Below the pieces are notes generated by a model that was given only the letters and a program-made list of their open reading frames with translations, had not been told where the DNA came from and did no database searches. A stretch of DNA of 64,000 bases. Origin: Rhodoferax ferrireducens (lineage in GTDB: Bacteria; Pseudomonadota; Gammaproteobacteria; Burkholderiales; Burkholderiaceae_C). This document shows positions 17,793 to 26,385 of this stretch, in pieces (the first letter of the stretch is position 1; each line of letters begins with the position of its first letter). The translations under genes and the position numbers were made by a program. Where the stretch lies: NCBI RefSeq assembly GCF_003347515.1, contig NZ_QEII01000262.1, forward strand, positions 62,001 through 126,000, written 5' to 3'.

Positions 17793-19520
17793 ATGCAACA
17801 TTTGAAATCAACACACGGGTTCACTGCGGTGCTGGCGCTTTGTGCCATGGCCGGTGCGGCGAACGGGCAGGAAATCCAGGGTCAAATGGGCGTGGGTGCA
17901 GGTGCCGCGGCGATGACCAAGGGCATCAATGTGACACAGGCCCAGTTGAACGCATCAGGTGGGCAGGCGGTGGACTGGCTGCATACCCACGGTGACTATG
18001 CGCAGACCCGGTTCTACCCCGGCAAACAGATCAATGCGGGCAACGTAAAACAGCTCAAACCGGTCTTCACGTTCCAGACCGAGGTGCGGGAGTCGATGGA
18101 AACGGCCCCGATCGTGGTCGATGGCATCATGTACATGACGACCTCGTACAACCATGTGTATGCGCTCGATGCCGTCACCGGCAAGGAGTTCTGGCACTAC
18201 AAGCACAAGATGGGGCCCATCACCACCTTCTGCTGCGGCCCTAACAACCGGGGTGTGGCGATTGAAGGTGGAAAATTGTTCATGGGCACACTCGATGCCA
18301 AGCTGGTGTCGCTGGACGCCAAGACCGGTCAGGTGCTGTGGGAAACCGAGATCGCCGATCCGGAAAAAGGCTATAGCGAAACCATGGCACCCACGGTTGT
18401 GGAGGGCAAGGTGCTGATCGGCACCAACGGCGGCGAGTACGGCATTCGCGGCTTCATCAAGGCCTTCGATGCAGCCACCGGCAAACTGGCCTGGACCTTT
18501 TATTCCATCCCGGAAAAGGGGCATGAGGGCGTCTGGGCCGAGGTTGACGCCACCGGTCGCAACATGCACCGCGACATTGCCGCCGAAAAGGCCCAACTGG
18601 CGCGCGACAGCTCCTTCTATCAGACGCTTGGCGGCGGGGTCTGGATGAATCCCGCCGTGGACTTGAAGACGCGCACCCTCTTCTTTGTGGTGGGCAATCC
18701 TTCGCCCGACCTGTATGGCGCCATGCGTCCGGGCGACAACCTCTATACCAACTCCATGGTGGCCATCAACCTCGACACCGGCGCCTACAAATGGCACTCC
18801 CAGTACATCGCCCACGATGTGTGGGACCTGGACGCCGTCAGTCCGCCCATCCTGCTGAATGCCCGGGACAAGGCCGGCAAAATGGTGGCGGCCGTGATGC
18901 ACGCGGGCAAGACCGGGCACGTCTATGTGCACAACCGTGAAACGGGCGAGTTGATTCGCTTCTCCGAAGCCATGATCCCGCAGGAAAACATGTGGGTGCT
19001 GCCGACGGCCCAGGGCGCGCGCATGTTGCCGGGCGCCAATGGCGGTGTGGAATGGTCGCCCATGGCCTTCAACCCACAGCATCGCCTGACCTATGCGCTG
19101 AATCTGCATCAGCCGATGACGTATCACGTTGAGGCCGCCGCCTATCCCGGCGGCAAGCTCTGGCTCGGTGGCGCGTTCAAGGTGATTGAGGGCGAAAAGC
19201 AGTGGGGTCGTGTGGCCGCGGTAAATGTGGACACCGGCAAGATGGCCTGGAAGTTCGACACCGAGCAGCCTTTGATTGGTGGCGCCCTCGCGACGGCTGG
19301 CGACTTGGTGTTCTACGGTGAAGGCAATGGCCTGTTCCGCGCCCTGCACGCCAAGACCGGCAAGCTGCTGTGGGAGTACAACTGTGGTGCCGGGGCCAAT
19401 GCCATGCCGGTGTCGTATTCCGTCAAGGGCCAGCAGTATGTGGCCATGGGTTGCGGCGGCAATACCCAGCTGGATTTCAAACGGGGCAATTCAATGACGG
19501 TGTTTGCCTTGGCGAAATAA
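17793..19520 (+). CDS. PQQ-dependent alcohol dehydrogenase, putative lanthanide type
   Basis: This periplasmic quinoprotein (575 aa, signal peptide about 1-25) belongs to the methanol/ethanol dehydrogenase family and has no fused haem domain. It shows the beta-propeller W-motifs (for example [25 protein letters not shown]) and the vicinal cysteines C147-C148 in [11 protein letters not shown] that contact PQQ. The metal ligands E215 (GGEYGIRG) and N302 ([11 protein letters not shown]) are present, as is the catalytic Asp345 in HDVWDLDA. Asp347, two residues on, is the extra ligand of lanthanide-dependent enzymes such as XoxF (WDYD), where calcium enzymes have Ala, Ser or Thr. The cytochrome gene 6 bases downstream is the likely electron acceptor. 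Substrate is unknown. Confidence 0.9.
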   Translation: MQHLKSTHGFTAVLALCAMAGAANGQEIQGQMGVGAGAAAMTKGINVTQAQLNASGGQAVDWLHTHGDYAQTRFYPGKQINAGNVKQLKPVFTFQTEVRESMETAPIVVDGIMYMTTSYNHVYALDAVTGKEFWHYKHKMGPITTFCCGPNNRGVAIEGGKLFMGTLDAKLVSLDAKTGQVLWETEIADPEKGYSETMAPTVVEGKVLIGTNGGEYGIRGFIKAFDAATGKLAWTFYSIPEKGHEGVWAEVDATGRNMHRDIAAEKAQLARDSSFYQTLGGGVWMNPAVDLKTRTLFFVVGNPSPDLYGAMRPGDNLYTNSMVAINLDTGAYKWHSQYIAHDVWDLDAVSPPILLNARDKAGKMVAAVMHAGKTGHVYVHNRETGELIRFSEAMIPQENMWVLPTAQGARMLPGANGGVEWSPMAFNPQHRLTYALNLHQPMTYHVEAAAYPGGKLWLGGAFKVIEGEKQWGRVAAVNVDTGKMAWKFDTEQPLIGGALATAGDLVFYGEGNGLFRALHAKTGKLLWEYNCGAGANAMPVSYSVKGQQYVAMGCGGNTQLDFKRGNSMTVFALAK

Positions 19521-19526
19521 GCGCGG

Positions 19527-20111
19527 ATGCCCAAGATTTCGGCATGGCTCGCCACCACCGTATCGGCCTCCCTGCTGCTGGCGCCTGCGGCGGCGCAGGA
19601 TATCGAGGCCGGACGGGCCAAGTCCGCCGCTTGCGCGGCCTGCCATGGGGTCGACGGCAACTCCGTGGCGGGCACCTTTCCCAACCTCGCAGGCCAGAGC
19701 TGGCGCTACCTCTATATCCAGTTGCAAGACTTCAAGGCGGGGCGGCGCAGCGATCCGCTGATGACGCCGATGGCACTGCCTTTAAGCCGCCAGGACATGA
19801 TCGACATCGCCAACTACTACGCCGCGCAGCTCGCCAAGCCGTCCAGCTTCAAGGCCGACGAAGCCAAAATCAAGCTCGGCCGGGCCAAGGCCGATGAAAC
19901 GCTTTGCGCCATGTGTCATCTGGGAGGGTTTGCGGGACAAAACGAAATCCCCAAGGTGGCAGGGCAGCAATACGACTACATCGTCAAACAATTACGCGAT
20001 TTCAAGGAGCGCAAACGCACCAATGACGCCGGCAACATGACCAGCGTCGCGCAGACCCTGAACGACGCAGATATAGAAAATCTGGGCCACTACATCACGA
20101 GTCTGCGCTGA
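19527..20111 (+). CDS. Dihaem cytochrome c (c4-like)
   Basis: This is a 194-aa exported cytochrome. Residues 1-24 are a signal peptide (LATTVSASLLLAPAAAQ). Two class I cytochrome c domains follow, with haem sites C36-AAC-H40 and C127-AMC-H131. Likely axial Met ligands are in DPLMTPMALPLS and in the C-terminal GNMTSVAQTL. The pattern GVDGNSVAGTFPNLAGQ is typical of cytochromes c4/c553. It begins 6 bases after the PQQ dehydrogenase stop, so the two are almost certainly co-transcribed. The cytochrome probably takes electrons from reduced PQQ to the terminal oxidase. Confidence 0.93.
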   Translation: MPKISAWLATTVSASLLLAPAAAQDIEAGRAKSAACAACHGVDGNSVAGTFPNLAGQSWRYLYIQLQDFKAGRRSDPLMTPMALPLSRQDMIDIANYYAAQLAKPSSFKADEAKIKLGRAKADETLCAMCHLGGFAGQNEIPKVAGQQYDYIVKQLRDFKERKRTNDAGNMTSVAQTLNDADIENLGHYITSLR

Positions 20112-20115
20112 GGGC

Positions 20116-20754
20116 TCAGGTCCCTGCCACGTAGGGGTTGGTTTTGCGTTCGCGCCCAAAGGTACTTTCCGGCCCGTGCCCGGGAATGAACACGGTGTCG
20201 TCACCCATCGGCCACAGGCGCCCGACGATGCTGGCAATCAGCGTGTCGTGATCGCCCTGCGGGAAATCGGTGCGGCCAATAGAGCCGGCGAACAGCACAT
20301 CTCCGACAAAAGCCCGCTTGATCTCGGGAGAATAAAACACCACATGACCGGGCGTGTGACCGGGGCAGTGCCGCACCTGCAGCGTGCAGTTTCCAACTTT
20401 GACCGTGTCGCCATCCGCCAGCCAGCGCGTCGGTGTGAAGGCGTCCGAATGGGGAAAACCGAAACGCTTGCTCTGCTCGGGCAGGCCGTCAATCCAGAAC
20501 TGGTCGGCCGGATGCGGGCCGATGATGGGCAGCTTGAGGTTTGCCGCCAGTTCGGCGGTGCCGCCAGCATGGTCGATGTGGGCGTGGGTCAGCCAGATCT
20601 GCGTCAGCGTCAGCCCGCGGCGCTTGACCTCGGCCAGCAGCAGGTTGAGATCGCCACCGGGGTCTATGACGGTCGCTTGCAGGGTTTCATCGCACCAGAC
20701 GAGGGAACAGTTTTGCTGAAAGGCGGTGACGGGAACGGTGGTGTAGTGCAGCAT
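20116..20754 (-). CDS. MBL-fold metallohydrolase (glyoxalase II-like)
   Basis: This 212-aa protein of the metallo-beta-lactamase fold carries the dinuclear metal site THAHIDHAGG, then RHCPGHTPGHVVFY with its His and FVGDVLFAGSIGRTD with the bridging Asp, and a late His in PGHGPESTFGRE. The PGDG-like start region (VIDPGGDLNLLL) places it in the YcbL/GloB-like group of small thioester hydrolases; hydroxyacylglutathione hydrolase-like activity is likely but not proven. It is convergent with the cytochrome gene, with 4 bases between the stops. A dispersed repeat lies just upstream of its start. Confidence 0.88.
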   Translation of the reverse strand: MLHYTTVPVTAFQQNCSLVWCDETLQATVIDPGGDLNLLLAEVKRRGLTLTQIWLTHAHIDHAGGTAELAANLKLPIIGPHPADQFWIDGLPEQSKRFGFPHSDAFTPTRWLADGDTVKVGNCTLQVRHCPGHTPGHVVFYSPEIKRAFVGDVLFAGSIGRTDFPQGDHDTLIASIVGRLWPMGDDTVFIPGHGPESTFGRERKTNPYVAGT

Positions 20755-20761
20755 TTTATAC

Positions 20762-20818
20762 GTTTTCGGCCTCTAGCCCGCGCAGACATTGCGCAAGTAG
20801 CTATAAATTAAATAGCGA
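20762..20818 (-). repeat. Dispersed AGCTAC...GGGCTAGAGGCC repeat
   Basis: Read on the minus strand: GCTATTTAATTTATAGCTAC, then TTGCGCA, a variable part, then GGGCTAGAGGCCGAAAACG. It lies a few bases upstream of the MBL-fold gene start. The rest of this intergenic region (20819-20971) shows nothing I can identify. Confidence 0.85.
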
Positions 20819-20971
20819 GTTCAATGCCTGATCGGCGTCGGCGCAAAAACTTCTCTTCTGTGTAAAGCGGTGTGCGCCAAAGCCGCCCGGCCGGCAACTC
20901 TTTCTGGCTGGATGACCTCATTGTGTCCTCATCGGTCATCCCGACCCGAGACTTGCGCCACCCAAGCTGGA

Positions 20972-22288
20972 TTACATCCCCAGATACGCCGCGCGCACCT
21001 GCTCATTGCTGATCAACTCCTGGCCGGTGCCAGTCAGCGTGACTTTGCCGGTCTCCAGCACGTAGCCCCGGTCGGCAATCGCCAGCGCGGCAAAGGCGTT
21101 TTGCTCCACCAGCAGAATCGTCATGCCCTGGGCCTTGAGTGTCTTCACCACGTTAAACACCTCCTGCACCAGCAGCGGCGCCAGTCCCATCGAGGGCTCG
21201 TCCAGCAGCAGCAGCTTGGGCCGCCCCATCAGGGCCCGGCCAATCGCCAGCATCTGCTGCTGACCGCCCGACAGGGTGCCGGCCGGAAGCTGGCGCTTTT
21301 CCTTCAGGATCGGGAACATGGCAAACACCTTGTCCAGATCACCCTCGACCTGGTGTTTGGGCTGCGTGTAAGCGCCCAGGCGCAAGTTGTCCTCAATCGA
21401 CAGCGGCCCGAACACCTGGCGCCCCTCCGGGCTCTGGCAGATGCCGCGGCGCATGCGCAGGTCCGAGCGCAATTTGCTGATGTCCTCGCCGTCGAACTCG
21501 ATCCGCCCGGCGCTCATCGGCTGCACGCCCGACAGCGTGCGCAAAAAAGTGGTCTTGCCGGCGCCATTGGCGCCCACCAGCGCCACCGTCTCGCCGCGGC
21601 GCACTTCCAGGCTGATGCCTTTGAGGGCCTGGATGCGGCCGTAACAGCTTTGCATGTTCTCCACCCGCAGCAGCACTTCGGTGTTGGCCGGCGCCGCACC
21701 GGCCAACAGCTGGCCGGCGCTGTGCCCGCCCAGGCCGATGGACTCCGGCGCCAGGCTGGCAATGCGGTGAAACAGCTCACGGAACTCGGCCTTGGCGCTG
21801 GCGCCAAATAGCGGGTCGTTGTTGTCCAGAAAGGCGCGGTCGATCTCGGCCCAGTCCGGCGCGCTCAAGGCCTGGCGTGCCAGCGGCATGATGTCTTTTT
21901 CTTCCACCCGGATATGGCTTTTCAGGCCTTGGGTGTACAGCCGCACGGCGGCGGTGAAGACCGGCGCGACCCGCGGGCTATAGCCGGCTTGCAACAGCTG
22001 GACTCGCAAGGCCTGCAGCTGGCCCGGCCCGTTGCGGTGCTCCTGCTGCAGGGCGTCCAGCACGGTGGCCGCCTTGTCGCTGCGCAGGCGCAGCAGGCGA
22101 AACAGGAAGTCGTCTTCCTTGGGGTGGTGCGAGCGGTCCACAAACTGCTCGATGTAGTCAAACACGGCATTGAAAAAGGCCGGCTCGGGCGGAGCGCCAG
22201 CGTCGATCTCGTCGGCCACCTGGTCGAGGCTGGTGGCGATGCGCCACAGATTGGCGTGCTCTTCGCTGATGATGCGCAGTGCTTGCAT
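20972..22288 (-). CDS. Hemerythrin-like domain fused to LivF-type ABC ATPase
   Basis: The 438-aa protein has two parts. Residues 1-about 185 are a hemerythrin/HHE cation-binding four-helix domain with H11, H55-x-x-E58, H84 and H125-x-x-x-E129 as candidate iron ligands. From about 205 it is a complete LivF ABC ATPase with Walker A GANGAGKTT (239-247), LSGGQ (339-343), Walker B LLLLDEP (359-365) and a C-terminal AAYLGM. AAGGA lies 7 bases before the ATG, and no good ribosome site precedes the ABC part, so the fusion is the expressed form. It is the last gene of livHMGF. The N-domain may tie transport to oxygen or metal status, which is inference. Confidence 0.9.
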   Translation of the reverse strand: MQALRIISEEHANLWRIATSLDQVADEIDAGAPPEPAFFNAVFDYIEQFVDRSHHPKEDDFLFRLLRLRSDKAATVLDALQQEHRNGPGQLQALRVQLLQAGYSPRVAPVFTAAVRLYTQGLKSHIRVEEKDIMPLARQALSAPDWAEIDRAFLDNNDPLFGASAKAEFRELFHRIASLAPESIGLGGHSAGQLLAGAAPANTEVLLRVENMQSCYGRIQALKGISLEVRRGETVALVGANGAGKTTFLRTLSGVQPMSAGRIEFDGEDISKLRSDLRMRRGICQSPEGRQVFGPLSIEDNLRLGAYTQPKHQVEGDLDKVFAMFPILKEKRQLPAGTLSGGQQQMLAIGRALMGRPKLLLLDEPSMGLAPLLVQEVFNVVKTLKAQGMTILLVEQNAFAALAIADRGYVLETGKVTLTGTGQELISNEQVRAAYLGM

Positions 22289-22328
22289 GCGGGCTTCCTT
22301 CTTGCGGTTCTTGTTTTTGTTCTTGGGC

Positions 22329-23090
<762 letters not shown>

Positions 23091-23092
23091 GG

Positions 23093-24025
23093 TCAGGCTC
23101 CCTTGCCGAATTTGGCGGCCAAGGTGGGCACCAGGCCGCGCGGCATGAAGATCATGCAGCTCATCAGGATGGCACCAAAGGCCACCGTTTCCCAGCCCTC
23201 CAGCGAGGTCAGCGCCTGCGGCAAGGCGGTCAGCAGCACGGCGCCGACCAGCGAGCCGTAGACCGAGGCCATGCCGCCAATCACCACCATGGTGACCAGT
23301 TCAATCGAATGAAAGAAGTCGGCGAAGTTGGGCGTGACAAAACCGACGTAGTGGGCGGTGATGCTGCCCATCAGGCTGGCAAACACGGCCGAGATGACAA
23401 AAATCGAGACTTTGTAACGCACCACATCGACACCGGCCACCTGGGATGCCACTTCCGAACCATGCAAGGCGCGCAGGGCGCGGCCAAACGGCGAGTCGAT
23501 CAGGTTCAGCGAGGCCCAGACGCTGACCGACAGCAGCAGCGCCACCACCCAATACCAGTGTTTGTCGCTGGCCAGCTCGAAACCGAACAAGCCGAAAGCC
23601 GGCACCGCCATGCCGTCCGGACCGCCGGTCAGGGCAGCTTCGGTACGCAGCACGATGTTGATGATGATGCCCAGACCGAGCGTGGCCATGGCCAGGTAAT
23701 GGCCCTTGAGTTTGAAGATCGGGCGCGCCAGCAAGGCCGCCAGCAGGCCGGTGGCCAGCGCGCCGGCGCCCATGGCCAGCAGCGGGTGCCAGCCGAAGTG
23801 GGTCGGCAAGACGGCGGAGGCGTAAGCGCCAATGCCCAGAAAGCCGGCGTGGCCCAGGCTGATCTGGCCGGCAAAGCCGATCAGCAGGTTCAGGCCGAGC
23901 ACGATCACGGCGTTGATCGCCATGCGAATCGCCAGATCGACGTAAAAACTGTTGGGCAGCACAAAAGGCAGCACCAGCAGAATGGCGATGACCAGGTACA
24001 GGCCGAGGTAGGTGTTTTTTTGCAT
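23093..24025 (-). CDS. livM: Branched-chain-type ABC transporter permease LivM
   Basis: This 310-aa inner-membrane permease has about 8-9 hydrophobic segments. The LivM signature GLNLLIGFAGQISLGHAGFLGIGAY lies near residue 45, and the coupling region near the C terminus reads VTMVVIGGMASVYGSLVGAVLLTALP. It forms the translocation pathway with LivH. The gene follows livH after 3 bases and precedes livG by 2, so the four genes form one operon. Confidence 0.93.
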   Translation of the reverse strand: MQKNTYLGLYLVIAILLVLPFVLPNSFYVDLAIRMAINAVIVLGLNLLIGFAGQISLGHAGFLGIGAYASAVLPTHFGWHPLLAMGAGALATGLLAALLARPIFKLKGHYLAMATLGLGIIINIVLRTEAALTGGPDGMAVPAFGLFGFELASDKHWYWVVALLLSVSVWASLNLIDSPFGRALRALHGSEVASQVAGVDVVRYKVSIFVISAVFASLMGSITAHYVGFVTPNFADFFHSIELVTMVVIGGMASVYGSLVGAVLLTALPQALTSLEGWETVAFGAILMSCMIFMPRGLVPTLAAKFGKGA

Positions 24026-24028
24026 GGA

Positions 24029-24904
24029 TCAGACCCGGTCGGTGGATTTGCCGCCGAACAGGCCGCGTGGCATGAAAAACAGAATCAGCAGGATCAGCAC
24101 AAAAGGAATCGCATCCTTGTAGGCCGACGAGATGTAACCGGCGCCCATGGCTTCCAGAATGCCGACCAACAGGCCACCGAGCACGGCGCCCAGCCCGTTG
24201 CCGAGGCCACCAACGACGGCGGCGACAAAACCTTTGAGGCCGAGCATGATGCCGACGTCGTACGAGGTCAGGGTGATGGGCGTGACCAGAATGCCGCCGA
24301 GGGCCCCGAGTCCGGCCGACATGGCAAAACTCATGAACAGCACCCAGTTGGTGTTGATGCCGACCAGCTCAGCCGCGACCCGGTTGAACGAGGTGGCGAG
24401 CATCGCCTTGCCGTGCAGGGTGCGGCTGAAAAAATACCACAGGGCCACCACGACGACGGCGGTGACGCCCAGCACCCACAGGCTTTGCGGCATCAGGGTG
24501 GCGCCGAGAATGGCAATCGGCACTTCGCCGGAGAAGGCCGGTAGGCTGTGCGTGCCTTTGCCGAGCCAGACCTGAATCAGGCCACGGATGACGAGCGAGG
24601 CGCCGATGGTGATGATGATCAGGGTGACGGTCTCGGCACCCTTGACCGGCTCGATCGCCAGTTTCTCCAGCAGCACGCCGACGATCGCCGGCACGGCGAT
24701 CGCCAGCACCAGCGCGACCGGCAGCGGCAGCCCGGCCTGGCTGAAAAACACCGCCAGCATGCCGCCGAGCATGATGAATTCACCTTGCGCGAAGTTGATG
24801 ACGTTGCTGGCGTTGTAGATCAGCGTGAAGCCCAGCGCCGCCAGCGCGTAGGTCGCGCCGACGGTGACGCCGGAGAAGAGGAATTGCAGGAATTGGGCCA
24901 GCAT
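24029..24904 (-). CDS. livH: Branched-chain-type ABC transporter permease LivH
   Basis: This 291-aa permease starts FLQFLFSGVTVGATYALAALG, the usual LivH N terminus, and contains NVINFAQGEFIMLGG and the C-terminal GFVAAVVGGLGNGLGAVLGGLLVGILE. It is the first structural gene of the transporter operon. No convincing ribosome-binding site precedes its ATG. Instead its ATG overlaps the stop of an 18-codon leader ORF (TGATG), so translation probably depends on re-initiation after that ORF. A promoter candidate lies at 25066-25094, giving a leader of roughly 160 bases. Confidence 0.93.
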   Translation of the reverse strand: MLAQFLQFLFSGVTVGATYALAALGFTLIYNASNVINFAQGEFIMLGGMLAVFFSQAGLPLPVALVLAIAVPAIVGVLLEKLAIEPVKGAETVTLIIITIGASLVIRGLIQVWLGKGTHSLPAFSGEVPIAILGATLMPQSLWVLGVTAVVVVALWYFFSRTLHGKAMLATSFNRVAAELVGINTNWVLFMSFAMSAGLGALGGILVTPITLTSYDVGIMLGLKGFVAAVVGGLGNGLGAVLGGLLVGILEAMGAGYISSAYKDAIPFVLILLILFFMPRGLFGGKSTDRV

Positions 24905-24960
24905 CAGGTGGGCCGTCCGCTTCGGGTGAAAACCAAGTCGCTAACCGATTGCTTGAGCAT
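24904..24960 (-). CDS. Candidate leader peptide upstream of livH, 18 aa
   Basis: A short ORF encodes MLKQSVSDLVFTRSGRPT. It has a strong ribosome site (AAGGA, 4 bases before the ATG) and its TGA shares a base with the livH ATG (TGATG). livH itself lacks a visible ribosome site. The arrangement suggests translational coupling. The peptide resembles no family I know, and it has no obvious run of regulatory codons. Confidence 0.5.
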   Translation of the reverse strand: MLKQSVSDLVFTRSGRPT

Positions 24961-25065
24961 TTTTTCCTTATCGTTTCAGTCAAGGGCTACGCGCCCATAC
25001 TTTGCGATTTTGAAACCCAAGCTGACTTCTGTCAATTAACTGATACAGAAACTTTAAGAAAATCG

Positions 25066-25094
25066 TTTATTTGTATCGCTTTATTGCTTGTCAA
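25066..25094 (-). promoter_or_regulatory. Candidate promoter of livHMGF with overlapping ATACAA motif
   Basis: On the minus strand TTGACA (25094-25089) is followed after 17 bases by AATAAA (25071-25066). The spacer holds GCGATACAA, the same motif found upstream of paaN, and a further TGATACA occurs at 25041-25047 on the plus strand. A repressor bound here would cover the promoter; PaaX, encoded just upstream, is the natural candidate. Confidence 0.45.
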
Positions 25095-25143
25095 GAGGGT
25101 TTTCCCTTGCCTGTCGCAGGACATTCCGAGCCAAAAGCACGCG

Positions 25144-26097
25144 TCAAACCGGGGCCATTAGCGGGTCTTCGGTCTGGAACCGTGCCGCCAACATCGGCAG
25201 CACGCCAGGCGTCATGCCGCTGGACAGTTTCATGTGCAGCTCGATGTGACGCTCCGAGGGCGCGAGCAGGCGTCGGTAGAGTTCCTTGCACAGCAGGCGG
25301 GCTTTCTGCCCCGGCCAGTGGGCGGGCAACAGCACGTCAGGCAATTCAGGATCCCGCAGCAGCAGCCGGCGATAGTCGTGGATCAGCAGTGTGCGCAACA
25401 AGAAGGCGCATTCGTCGTCAATGCCACCCTGCACATCGCGGCGCAGCTGGTCCAGCATGGGCTGATAGCGCGCCACGAAGTCCGCATAGGACGCACCGAG
25501 CTGCTCCAGGTTCCAGGCGCGCTGCACCATATCAGCGTCACTGGCCGAGAGATCCGAGCCGGCGCGGGCCGCGAGCAAAGGCATCAAATGCTTGAGCAGA
25601 TCACTCATGCCCTCGGTCATCAGTGCATCAAAGGCCGTCGTCAGATCCGTGCTGGGGTGCACAAAACAGTCCGAGCCCACCATCCCAAAACCCTGCCAGA
25701 AGAAGGCGCGACGCAGCCGCTCCCGCTGCTTGGGCTCCAGCTCTCCGACGGTCAGGATGAGGCGCCAGCGGCGATCCCAGAGCGGTGAGTTGGACGCATA
25801 GATATGGCGCGCCGTTTCTTCAAAACGACGCTGCCCGGCCGGTGTCAGCATGTAATCCGCACGCCGACCGATAGCCTCGGAGTACATCCACTCCTCCTTG
25901 ACGAGGCGAAAAATGGCGGTCCGGATGAGCCGATCATTGAGTTGCAGCGGTTTGAGCAGGCCAATCAGACTGCCCAGCCAGATGCGCCCGCCACGCGGCA
26001 AAACAGCATCGCCAAAAACGGAAATGATCAGTGAGCCCGCCTTCATGCGGCTTTGTTGCCGAAAGTCGGCAAGGTGTTTCTGGATGGGATCAATCAC
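25144..26097 (-). CDS. paaX: PaaX-family transcriptional regulator
   Basis: This 317-aa protein matches PaaX, the phenylacetyl-CoA-responsive repressor of phenylacetate degradation. The N-terminal winged helix (about 18-100) includes SLIISVFGDAVLPRGGRIWLGSLI and the wing region RLVKEEWMYSEAIGRRADYMLTPAG. The central PaaX domain contains WRLILTVGE and a FFWQGFG segment, and the C-terminal domain has LLIHDYRRLLLRDPELPDVLLPAHWPG, highly typical. It is divergent from the paa operon (288 bases apart) and precedes livHMGF in the same direction. Shared motifs in both flanking regions suggest that it controls both operons. Confidence 0.93.
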   Translation of the reverse strand: MIDPIQKHLADFRQQSRMKAGSLIISVFGDAVLPRGGRIWLGSLIGLLKPLQLNDRLIRTAIFRLVKEEWMYSEAIGRRADYMLTPAGQRRFEETARHIYASNSPLWDRRWRLILTVGELEPKQRERLRRAFFWQGFGMVGSDCFVHPSTDLTTAFDALMTEGMSDLLKHLMPLLAARAGSDLSASDADMVQRAWNLEQLGASYADFVARYQPMLDQLRRDVQGGIDDECAFLLRTLLIHDYRRLLLRDPELPDVLLPAHWPGQKARLLCKELYRRLLAPSERHIELHMKLSSGMTPGVLPMLAARFQTEDPLMAPV

Positions 26098-26238
26098 TTG
26101 GAATGGCCGAAGGCGGCTGACATAAAGGCGTGAATCTTAGCTGCCCGCACGCTTTGGCAAGCCCGGGGAATTTTGTACCGTCCGAGAAAGATCATGGTTT
26201 TCATCCGGCGTTCTGGATGCCTACATCAAGTTGCAACG

Positions 26239-26282
26239 CGATACAACAATACAACTTTATTCAATACAAAATGAATCACTAT
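26239..26282. promoter_or_regulatory. Candidate PaaX operator region upstream of paaN
   Basis: Three copies of a short motif occur: CGATACAA (26239-26246), CAATACAA directly adjacent (26247-26254) and CAATACAA (26262-26269). They are followed by TGATTC on the minus strand (26278-26273), which resembles the core of the E. coli PaaX site. The motif GCGATACAA recurs in front of livH on the other side of paaX. Direct repeats in an AT-rich stretch between divergent genes suggest regulator binding. Confidence 0.45.
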
Positions 26283-26385
26283 GTGCTAAAGTTGATCTAA
26301 ATTAAAAACAGTTGAATGAAAAATTGTTGACGACTGAAGTCATCCGCAGGCAATCGAACACGTCCCTCATTTAGGAAAAAAATCA

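Noticed and set aside
17955..19349. 464-codon minus-strand frame opposite the PQQ dehydrogenase
   Set aside because: It is antisense to a well-supported gene, His/Gly-rich without motifs and has no plausible ribosome site context.
23309..24544. 411-codon plus-strand frame opposite livM/livH
   Set aside because: The translation is dominated by Gln, Gly and Asp and covers the antisense of two clear permease genes.
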